From RYN-433 sp036558265 (lineage in GTDB: Bacteria > Planctomycetota > Phycisphaerae > Tepidisphaerales > Tepidisphaeraceae), in contig DATBFY010000702.1 of NCBI GenBank assembly GCA_036558265.1, positions 1 through 10,942 of the forward strand: a stretch of DNA of 10,942 nucleotides, read 5' to 3'. Positions 5,881 through 10,942 of this stretch are shown here, piece by piece (the stretch's first letter is position 1; every line of letters starts with the position of its first letter). The position numbers were made by a program, and so were the translations under genes. The notes under the pieces are model-generated. The model searched no databases. It worked only from the letters and a program-made list of their open reading frames with translations, and was not told the origin of the DNA.

Positions 5881-6618
5881 ATGAATCTGCTCGAAACTAC
5901 AAAGCTCATCAAGCGTTACAGCGGCCGGACCGTGGTCAATGAGGTCAGCTTCGTGCTGTCCCAGCAGGAGGTGGTGGGGATCCTGGGGCGCAACGGGGCC
6001 GGGAAGACCACCACCTTCCGCATGATCATCGGGATGATTCGCCCGGAGAGCGGGGTGGTGACGTTCGACGGGTACGACGTCACTCACCTGCCGATGTACA
6101 AGCGGGCCCGCCGGGGGATGGGATATCTGTCGCAGGAGCACTCGATCTTCCGCCAGCTCACCGTCTGGCAGAACCTGATCGCGATCCTGGAGACGCTGAA
6201 CATCAGCCGGCAGGAGCGCATCCGCCGGGCAAATCAGCTCCTGGACCAGTTCGGGCTGACGCACGTGAGGGACAACATCGCCAGCCGCTGCTCGGGGGGT
6301 GAGAAGCGCAAGCTGGAGATCGCGCGGGCGCTGGTGACGTCTCCCAAGCTCATCCTGCTGGACGAGCCGTTCTCGGGCGTGGATCCGATCGCGGTGGAGG
6401 ACCTGCAGCGGGAGATCCGGCGGCTGAAGGACGAGTTCGGCAAGTCGGTGCTGATCACGGACCACAACGTGGAACGGACCTTGGAGGTCTGCGACCGGGC
6501 GCTGATCATCAACGACGGTTTGAAGCTGGCGGAGGGTCGGCCGCGGGAGATCATCAATGATCCGCGGGTGAAGGAGGCGTACCTGGGGCGGACGTTTGAG
6601 GGGGATGAGTTTGATTGA
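5881..6618 (+). CDS. lptB: LPS-export type ABC transporter ATPase (LptB-like)
   Basis: A 245-aa cytoplasmic ATP-binding subunit. Walker A is GRNGAGKTT (36-44), the Q-loop glutamine is Q85 (GYLSQEHSIF), the signature is CSGGEKRKLEIARAL (137-151), Walker B with catalytic Glu is LILLDEP (E162) followed by FSGVDPIAV, and the switch histidine is H195 (LITDHNV). The phrases RARRGMGYLSQE, FRQLTVWQN and SGVDPIAVEDLQ are characteristic of LptB, which powers lipopolysaccharide extraction with LptFG. The signature begins with Cys rather than the common Leu. ATG 5881 starts at the fold (MNLLETTKLIKRY); an in-frame ATG at 5833 would add 16 residues. No Shine-Dalgarno is evident. The partner permease and LptA/LptC genes are not adjacent in this window. 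Confidence 0.9.
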   Translation: MNLLETTKLIKRYSGRTVVNEVSFVLSQQEVVGILGRNGAGKTTTFRMIIGMIRPESGVVTFDGYDVTHLPMYKRARRGMGYLSQEHSIFRQLTVWQNLIAILETLNISRQERIRRANQLLDQFGLTHVRDNIASRCSGGEKRKLEIARALVTSPKLILLDEPFSGVDPIAVEDLQREIRRLKDEFGKSVLITDHNVERTLEVCDRALIINDGLKLAEGRPREIINDPRVKEAYLGRTFEGDEFD

Positions 6619-6619
6619 T

Positions 6620-6654
6620 GGTCCGTGGTCAGTTGTCAGTGGTCCGTTGTCCGT
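6620..6654. repeat. Five tandem heptamers (G/T)GTC(C/A)GT
   Basis: GGTCCGT, GGTCAGT, TGTCAGT, GGTCCGT and TGTCCGT follow one another without gaps, starting two bases after the LptB-like stop. This is an intergenic short-repeat array of a kind common in planctomycete and cyanobacterial genomes. Reading it as protein gives spurious peptides. Confidence 0.85.
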
Positions 6655-6668
6655 GGTGGTGGGAAGCG

Positions 6669-6700
6669 AAGGCAAAAGTCAAAGGGCAAAAGGCAAAAGG
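6669..6700. repeat. Four tandem heptamers of the AAGGCAA type
   Basis: AAGGCAA, AAGTCAA, AGGGCAA, AAGGCAA, then a partial AAGG. A second 7-bp periodic array, different in sequence, only 14 bp after the first. Confidence 0.8.
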
Positions 6701-6790
6701 GGTGGTCGTTTCGTTCCGCGCTAGCCTGGGGGCATACGATGGCAGGTTGCGTACCACCTGATTCGCTCAGAAGCTCTTTGGCGGAACGCG

Positions 6791-7708
6791 ATGGGTCACG
6801 ATCACACTCATCATCACCATCATCACGGGCCGGCGAGCTATGACACGGCGTTTGCGGTCGGGGTGGCGCTGAACGTGCTGTTCGTCGCGTTGGAGGTGGT
6901 TTACGGGTTGTCGGCGAACTCGCTGGCGCTGCTGGCGGATGCGGGGCACAACCTGAGCGACGTGCTGGGTCTTTTGCTGGCGTGGGGGGCGATGTGGCTG
7001 GGGCGGACGCCGCCGTCGCCGCACCGGACGTACGGGCTGCGGCGGAGTTCGATCCTGGCGGCGCTGGCGAACGCGATCCTGCTGCTGATCGCGGTGGGGG
7101 CGATCGGGTGGGAGGCGATCGGGCGGTTCTCCTCGCCGGCGGCGGTGAAGGGGGGCGTGGTGATGATCGTGGCGGGCGTGGGGATCGTGATCAACACGGT
7201 GACGGCGCTGATGTTCCTCTCGGGGCGGAGCCGCGACGTGACCATCGAGGGGGCGTTTTTGCACATGGCGGCGGACGCCGCGGTGTCGGTCGGGGTGGTG
7301 GGGGCGGGGCTGGTCATCCGGCGCACCGGGTGGGCGTGGATCGACCCGGTGGTGAGCCTGGCGATCGTGGTGGCGATCACGATCGGGACGTGGCGGCTGT
7401 TGCGCAAGTCGTTCAACCTGGCGATGGACGCGGTGCCGGAGGGGATCGACCCGCACGCGGTGCGGGCGTACCTGGCCTCGTGCCCGGGCGTGCGCGAGGT
7501 ACACGACCTGCACATCTGGGCCATGAGCACGACCGAGGCGGCGCTGACGGCCCACCTGATCAAGCCGGAGATGGCTGAGGACGAGGACGCGTTCCTGGCG
7601 GAGGTGGGGAAGCAGTTGCACGACCGGTTCGGGATCGAGCATCCGACGATTCAGATCGAGCGGGGGAACGGGGCGGTTTGCAGGCTGGCGGATGAGAGGG
7701 TAGTGTAG
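6791..7708 (+). CDS. Cation diffusion facilitator, zinc-type (ZitB/CzcD-like)
   Basis: A 305-aa inner-membrane metal/proton antiporter expected to export Zn2+ (possibly Co2+ or Cd2+). The N-terminus is His-rich (HDHTHHHHHH, residues 3-12). Six membrane helices are apparent at about 18-38, 44-70, 86-108, 121-143, 157-176 and 184-204. The transport-site motif HxxxD appears twice: H53/D57 in helix 2 (LLADAGHNLSD) and H158/D162 in helix 5 (FLHMAAD), the HD-HD pattern of zinc-selective CDFs. The C-terminal cytoplasmic domain (about 209-292) has the usual VHDLHIWAMS segment with H238 and H241, plus H255. The length is typical of the family. ATG 6791 is used; a weak GGCGGAA lies just upstream. It follows the heptamer arrays and probably has its own promoter. 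Confidence 0.93.
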   Translation: MGHDHTHHHHHHGPASYDTAFAVGVALNVLFVALEVVYGLSANSLALLADAGHNLSDVLGLLLAWGAMWLGRTPPSPHRTYGLRRSSILAALANAILLLIAVGAIGWEAIGRFSSPAAVKGGVVMIVAGVGIVINTVTALMFLSGRSRDVTIEGAFLHMAADAAVSVGVVGAGLVIRRTGWAWIDPVVSLAIVVAITIGTWRLLRKSFNLAMDAVPEGIDPHAVRAYLASCPGVREVHDLHIWAMSTTEAALTAHLIKPEMAEDEDAFLAEVGKQLHDRFGIEHPTIQIERGNGAVCRLADERVV

Positions 7709-7751
7709 CTCGCAAACGGGGAGTGGGATGCACGGGAGAAACGGGATCAAC

Positions 7752-7763
7752 TTCACGCGTGAA
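7752..7763. repeat. 12-bp palindrome TTCACGCGTGAA
   Basis: A perfect 12-bp palindrome 43 bp after the cation transporter stop, in otherwise gene-free DNA. It could be an operator or chance; no gene start is close. Confidence 0.4.
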
Positions 7764-7771
7764 CGGCGCAT

Positions 7772-7873
7772 CGTCATCCTGATTATGAGGAGGCTCTGCC
7801 GACGAAGGATCTGACCGCGAAGGGACGTCAACTACCCCTCGCAGCAAGATCCTTCGCTGCGCTCAGGATGACG
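7772..7873. repeat. Imperfect inverted repeat of the CATCCTGA...GAAGGATCT family
   Basis: CGTCATCCTGA (7772-7782) pairs with TCAGGATGACG (7863-7873), and CGAAGGATCT (7803-7812) pairs with AGATCCTTCG (7847-7856). The right half is the compact form of a widespread intergenic repeat (giving the spurious peptide HPERSEGS). The left half carries extra bases between the two motifs, so two copies lie head to head, about 100 bp in total. Confidence 0.75.
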
Positions 7874-7950
7874 GCTTAACGCCGTCCGCCGACGTACTTG
7901 CACCCATAAAGTTGAAGCTGGATGGTCCGACGTCGCCGCCTTTCCGGCCG

Positions 7951-8415
7951 TTATTTCTCGGGGGGCATGCGCTTGAGCTGTTCGGAGATCTGCGCCAGGC
8001 CCATCGAGACCTGCTCCAGCGTCACGCGCCGCACGGTCAGCACCAGCCAGACGGTGCTGATCGCCGCCAGGAGCGATGCGAGGGTCATGACCGCCAGGAT
8101 GAAGCCGCTGACGACCGCGACGTGATTCATGAGGTCGTGCAGCAGCCGGGCGAGGGTCTCCATGTTGGTCGGGATCACCTTGCCGTCGTCGCCGACGAGC
8201 AGGTGCGCATCGTGCTTCATCTTGGCGGCAAACGGCATCCAGAGGCTGGGCACCATGAGGAACGCGATCGTCCACAGGCCGATGGTCAGCGTCGCCAGCG
8301 TTCGGATGCGGCGCCGGTTGCGCGCCAGCGCCCGCGCGGCCAGCGCGCTGGGGTCCATCGCCGGGGGCAGGCCCAGGTTACTCAGTTGCGATGCGAATTC
8401 GTGGCTGCTGCTCAT
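7951..8415 (-). CDS. Small two-TM membrane protein, sigma-factor partner
   Basis: A 154-aa protein of no family I recognise. Residues 1-40 are cytoplasmic and basic near the membrane (ARNRRRIR); helix 1 is at about 41-63 and helix 2 at about 99-127; between them lies a short, probably extracytoplasmic loop with HLLVGDDGKVIP. The tail (130-154) is an amphipathic helix rich in Leu, Gln and Glu. ATG 8415 is chosen because AGAGG (8427-8423) lies 7 nt upstream; a longer frame to 8490 has no such site. The start lies inside the 3' end of the sigma-factor gene (38-bp overlap), indicating translational coupling. By position it could be an anti-sigma factor or sigma-coupled sensor, but it lacks the zinc-binding anti-sigma HxxxCxxC motif. 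Function unproven. Confidence 0.75.
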   Translation of the reverse strand: MSSSHEFASQLSNLGLPPAMDPSALAARALARNRRRIRTLATLTIGLWTIAFLMVPSLWMPFAAKMKHDAHLLVGDDGKVIPTNMETLARLLHDLMNHVAVVSGFILAVMTLASLLAAISTVWLVLTVRRVTLEQVSMGLAQISEQLKRMPPEK

Positions 8416-8968
8416 CCTGGTTCCTCTCGAGCAAACGTCGAAGTGCGCGCTTGGCGTAATGCAGGCGGGAGCGCACGGTTCCCAGCTCACAGCCGACGAT
8501 GGCCGCGATCTGCGGGTAGGTCATCGATTCGACGAACCGGAGCAACAGGACTTCGCGGTGCTCGGTTCCGAGCCTGTCGAGCGCATCGTGGACGCGGGCC
8601 GCGTCCTCGGGGGAGAACGCGTCATCGTCCGAATCGGCTGGTACGTCGTCGATCGATTCGGCGCTCGCTGGTTGCGGCCCGGCGTGGCGGCTGCGGCGGA
8701 TCTCGCGGTAGGCGCGGTCGCGCGCCAGCCGGTAGAGCCACGACGAGAACGCGCGGGCGTCCCGCAGCGTCGGGATCGAGCGAAAGACGTCGATCCAAAG
8801 CTCCTGTAAAGCGTCGTCCGCGCGGTCGGCCGAGCCGAGCATCTTCTTCAGGTAGTAGTGCACGCGGCGGTGATAGCGCGCGACGATCTCGGCGAACGCC
8901 GCGCCGTCGCCGAGCTGACAGCGCAGCACGAGGACGGGCTCGTAAACGGTCTGGCGCGGGTCGGGCAT
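8378..8968 (-). CDS. ECF-type RNA polymerase sigma factor
   Basis: A 196-aa sigma70-family protein with only regions 2 and 4, as in extracytoplasmic-function (group 4) factors. Region 2 spans about 25-92: the conserved core ADDALQELWIDVFRSIPTLRD followed by FSSWLYRLARDRAYREIRR. An acidic linker (104-122, DDVPADSDDD) leads to region 4 (about 129-180): ALDRLGTEHREVLLLRF, the helix-turn-helix YPQIAAIVGCELGTVRSRLHYAKRAL and a basic end. It should direct RNA polymerase to a set of stress or signal-dependent promoters. ATG 8968 begins the protein; no clear Shine-Dalgarno precedes it. It overlaps the downstream two-TM gene, its probable regulator. Confidence 0.94.
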   Translation of the reverse strand: MPDPRQTVYEPVLVLRCQLGDGAAFAEIVARYHRRVHYYLKKMLGSADRADDALQELWIDVFRSIPTLRDARAFSSWLYRLARDRAYREIRRSRHAGPQPASAESIDDVPADSDDDAFSPEDAARVHDALDRLGTEHREVLLLRFVESMTYPQIAAIVGCELGTVRSRLHYAKRALRRLLERNQDEQQPRIRIATE

Positions 8969-9077
8969 CGTGTGTCGCGCGGGCGCGGGCGACGGAAGTG
9001 ATGTTGCGCGCGGCGGGGGGAGGGTTCAAAAGAATTCTGGGAAGGTGGAAGATTGTTGCCGCTGATCGTCGGACGGC

Positions 9078-9165
9078 GAAAAGGGGACATCCAGATTATT
9101 CCCATGGCTGTGTGTTCCTGGGACGGGGATGGCCGAATAATCTGGAAGTCCGGATGTCCTTTTTC
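9078..9165. repeat. REP-type inverted repeat 1 (RAYT-associated)
   Basis: The left arm 9078-9101 contains GGGGACATCCAGATTATTC. The right arm 9135-9165 is its complement interrupted by an extra AAGTCCGG and with fewer Cs before the T-run. The loop is 33 nt. The right arm overlaps the stop codon (9164-9166) of the small exported protein. It closely matches repeat 2 at 10341-10423. Confidence 0.88.
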
Positions 9166-9529
9166 AGGGCGCCGCGCGGTCAATCACCGCGATATCCCTT
9201 AGATTGCATACGGACGTGCCCGCGTCGGAATGGACTTTCATTTCTCTGAGTTCGGCGACGCTACATCCGGGATGGGCCTTTCGAAAATCATCGAGCTGCC
9301 GCGCGATCGAGTTCATCGACACGCCAAATCGCGCGGCCCTGTCAAAATCGATTGTGATCGTCTCCGTCAAATGAGCGGACCGGGTTGTGGTCGCTGATGG
9401 CTGCGAGGTCGCACCATTCATGCTCTGCCGGTGGTCACATCCGTGGGCAATGAACATGCAGATCGCTGCAAAAAGGGTGCTAACGACGCGCGACTCGCTT
9501 CTAGAAAATGGTCGAAGCAAAAGGGACAT
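9164..9529 (-). CDS. Small exported protein resembling an RND-pump docking subdomain
   Basis: A 121-aa protein starting at ATG 9529. An N-terminal signal-like stretch (VVSTLFAAICMFIA) precedes HGC at residues 29-31, a poor lipobox, so a lipoprotein is possible but unsure. After a Ser/Thr-rich linker, TITIDFDRAARFGVSMNSIA and the ending CNLRDIAVIDRA resemble the segment of RND efflux permeases (CusA/AcrB type) where VDxDRxxAARYG and LxDVAxV occur. Nothing else of a pump is present, so it may be an orphan copy of this periplasmic subdomain or a chance likeness. In-frame starts at 9538 and 9457 are alternatives. Its 5' end overlaps a REP-like sequence just after the RAYT stop, and its stop lies in REP repeat 1. 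Confidence 0.5.
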   Translation of the reverse strand: MSLLLRPFSRSESRVVSTLFAAICMFIAHGCDHRQSMNGATSQPSATTTRSAHLTETITIDFDRAARFGVSMNSIARQLDDFRKAHPGCSVAELREMKVHSDAGTSVCNLRDIAVIDRAAP

Positions 9530-9541
9530 TCGAGTCATTGG
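9510..9541. repeat. Diverged REP-like half-site after the RAYT stop
   Basis: On the minus strand GAATGTCCCTTTT follows directly after the RAYT stop codon, compared with GGATGTCCCCTTTT in repeats 1 and 2. A single arm is present and no partner arm is seen nearby. Confidence 0.45.
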
Positions 9542-10250
9542 GAATCTTGTCGTGGCTCGGGGTTCAGCTTTCGGCTCGGCCGTCCGCGCTCGCGGAGCGT
9601 CGAATTGAGGCCTAGGGCCCCGGCGGTTTGCCGGACCCAACCGTCGTGTCCGTATGGCCGACCGCGGTGGGCGCAGCGGCGGATTTCGACCAATTCGGTG
9701 GCGGGCTGGACTTCCTCGACGAATTCGTCCCAGTGATCGGGGCGGTCGATGGGGAGTCGAGCAGGCCGCCCGGGTTGCCTTGCGCGTGCCACGCGAGGCT
9801 GGACCAGGGCCAATCGATGGCGCGCTCGACCAGGCCAGCGCGGCGGGCGTTGGCCTCGACGTAGCGGATCGTGCGCAGAAGGTGGACATTGGCCTCGCCC
9901 GGCCCACCGCCCTGAACGGGGAAGCTCTTGAAGCGGCCCTGGTAAACGTGGCCGGCACCATCGTTGTTGTAATGCTTGCGATATCTGCGAACGTGGGCGT
10001 TGGTAAGCCAGGCCATGAAGTCGGAGAGGTCGCTGTCGCATCCGTGAGCGGGCCAGAGGACCAGGTGCCAGTGGTTGCCCATCAGGCAGAAGGCCAGGAG
10101 GCGCACCGGCACCTGCTGCTTGGCCTCGGCCATAAGTTGGATGAACGCCCGGGCGTCGCCGCGCTTGTGGAAGATGGTGCGTCGTTCGTTGCCGCGATTG
10201 AGGACGTGGTAGACCAGGCCGCCGAGTGCGGCGCGTGCTCTGCGGGGCAT
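9535..10250 (-). pseudogene. REP-associated tyrosine transposase (RAYT), frameshifted
   Basis: A Y1/HUH-superfamily single-strand transposase of the IS200-like RAYT group, thought to act on REP hairpins. Starting at ATG 10250 (MPRRARA), the protein has GLVYHVLNRGNER, the HUH motif H60-W-H62 (MGNHWHLVLWP), HVYQGRFKSF and the catalytic Tyr130 in RYVEANARRAGLV, then WPWSSL. After GGLLDS the frame runs into a Ser/Pro-rich tail ending at 9612, while the expected RAYT C-terminus (DHWDEFVEEVQ, RRCAHRGRPYG, TLRERGRPSRKL) continues in the -1 frame to 9535. The break is at a run of four Gs, 9751-9754 on the + strand (CCCC in the gene); one more base would restore the frame. It may be a decayed gene, a sequencing error, or programmed -1 frameshifting. 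Catalytic residues all lie before the break. REP-type repeats flank it. Confidence 0.88.
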
Positions 10251-10340
10251 GGGCGGGAGGATATCGAGAGCGATTGTGGGGTGGCAATGAAAATCTGTAT
10301 GCAAGGTGCTTTCTCTTGGCGGGTGACGGCAAAACGCGGC

Positions 10341-10423
10341 GAAAAGGGGACATCCAGATTATTCTTCGATGACGTGGTGCTTCGGAGGTCGCTCGCAGAA
10401 TAATCTGGATGTCCCCTTTTTTC
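10341..10423. repeat. REP-type inverted repeat 2 (RAYT-associated), possible terminator
   Basis: Arms at 10342-10364 and 10398-10420 are 23-bp perfect complements containing GGGGACATCCAGATTATTC, with a 33-nt loop. It ends 6 bp before the stop of the zinc-finger gene. On the minus strand the stem is followed by TTTTCGCC, so it could also terminate that gene's transcript. Confidence 0.92.
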
Positions 10424-10428
10424 GCGAG

Positions 10429-10863
10429 TCATTCTAGTTTGGGCGGTGACCCGTCGGGCCGAGGAGCCAGGTAGCCGCAGTTATCGTAGAACTGGAGAAA
10501 CGCGTCGGATTCTTCCAGGTACGTGCGGAGGTTGGGGTCGGGGATCTCGACGGTTGGAAAGGGCGCGCAGAGCGACATGCCTTCTTCAAGATCGGCGAGC
10601 GTCGCCGGCATCCGGCCGTGGCGGCGGATGAAATTGGCGGTTCCCCGGAGGTTGGCGGCGAGGCCCGCCATTGCGTGGGTTTCGGCGACGAGCGACTTTA
10701 TGGCGGCGCCAAAGGCCAAGGGGGTGTCGTCGATGGGCTTCGCTTGGGCGAGTTCGGCCAGTTCAGCGCCGTGGCGCTCGCAGAGGTGCCGGTGGATGGT
10801 CACTCCGCCGTTGACTTCGGTGGCGTGCACGACGGCGACGGAGTCGCAGAGGTCGCACTTCAT
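10429..10863 (-). CDS. Small McsA-like zinc-finger protein
   Basis: A 144-aa cytoplasmic protein. The N-terminus MKCDLCDSVAVVHATEVNGG continuing to RHLCERHG resembles the first zinc finger of McsA-type proteins (Clp/protein-arginine-kinase accessory) and related UvrB/UvrC-motif proteins. The likely zinc ligands are C3, C6, C28 and H31, CxxC paired with CxxH instead of the usual second CxxC. Residues about 45-130 look helical, with Cys99 and Cys129; I see no UVR coiled coil and no kinase partner nearby. ATG 10863 is supported by GGAGG (10874-10870) 6 nt upstream; the longer frame to 10929 has no such site. Its stop abuts REP repeat 2. A regulatory or chaperone-adaptor role is guessed from the finger alone. 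Confidence 0.7.
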   Translation of the reverse strand: MKCDLCDSVAVVHATEVNGGVTIHRHLCERHGAELAELAQAKPIDDTPLAFGAAIKSLVAETHAMAGLAANLRGTANFIRRHGRMPATLADLEEGMSLCAPFPTVEIPDPNLRTYLEESDAFLQFYDNCGYLAPRPDGSPPKLE

Positions 10864-10869
10864 GGATGG

Positions 10870-10874
10870 CCTCC
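10870..10874 (-). promoter_or_regulatory. Shine-Dalgarno fixing the zinc-finger gene start
   Basis: GGAGG on the minus strand, 6 nt before ATG 10863. It decides between this start and the upstream in-frame one at 10929. Confidence 0.7.
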
Positions 10875-10942
10875 GTGGGAGCGAAGCCGTAGGGAAAGGG
10901 ACGTTCGATGCGCTCGAGCTTACCGGCACGCCGCCGAGACCA

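Noticed and set aside
5668..6675. 335-aa minus-strand frame over the LptB-like gene
   Set aside because: It is the antisense of a clear ABC ATPase, and its N-terminus is the translation of a heptamer repeat.
6620..6700. Heptamer arrays considered as a CRISPR array
   Set aside because: The units are 7 bp and contiguous, with no spacers and no cas genes nearby.
7912..9249. 445-aa + strand frame opposite the sigma-factor operon
   Set aside because: Arg-rich, low-complexity antisense of two minus-strand genes with clear protein features.
9535..10353. 272-aa minus-strand frame as an independent gene
   Set aside because: Only its C-terminal part is meaningful, and that is the displaced end of the RAYT; the rest is off-frame.

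Overview
The window comes from a high-GC bacterial chromosome, most likely a member of the Planctomycetota. This is inferred from style: weak or absent Shine-Dalgarno sites at several genes, intergenic arrays built on CACGAAG and on (G/T)GTC(C/A)GT heptamers, REP-type repeats with a GGGGACATCCAG core beside a RAYT transposase, and the flavour of the predicted proteins. No 16S rRNA or other taxonomic marker is present, so the assignment is tentative.

Layout, left to right. (1) 1-1591: edge of a probable integrated element. A tyrosine recombinase gene, coupled by a GTGA overlap to an upstream gene cut off by the window, points at the 3' end of a class II tRNA-Ser(GGA) on the other strand. (2) 1802-3701: a two-gene + strand unit, an inner-membrane anchored AsmA/DUF748-like protein followed 22 bp later by a lipoprotein with a truncated-hemoglobin domain. 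(3) 3702-4255: a gene-free G-rich stretch with CACGAAG repeats, three TGGGGAG units spaced exactly 10 bp, and an 18-bp palindrome. (4) 4274-5026: a sugar-phosphate isomerase/epimerase-like TIM barrel, separated by a shared hairpin terminator from the convergent cold-shock gene (5098-5316). (5) 5317-5880: a gene-free region with two exact TTATCCACA DnaA boxes, a near-match, an AT-rich tract and several hairpins. (6) 5881-7708: an LptB-like ABC ATPase and a zinc-type cation diffusion facilitator, separated by two back-to-back heptamer arrays. (7) 7951-8968, minus: an ECF-type sigma factor overlapping a small two-TM protein. (8) 9078-10423: a RAYT transposase broken by a one-base frameshift, a small exported protein resembling an RND docking subdomain, and two REP-type inverted repeats flanking the pair. 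(9) 10429-10863, minus: a small McsA-like zinc-finger protein.

The most interesting large-scale signal is that + strand base composition flips from C-rich to G-rich at about 3.7 kb. To the right it stays G-rich or neutral even under minus-strand genes. Together with helically phased DnaA boxes and an AT-rich tract at 5.5-5.8 kb, this makes the 3.7-5.8 kb region a candidate replication origin. That is an inference from local composition only. The second theme is the RAYT/REP region, where two long inverted repeats with identical 33-nt loops abut the stop codons of two different genes and surround a frameshifted copy of the presumed mobilising enzyme.
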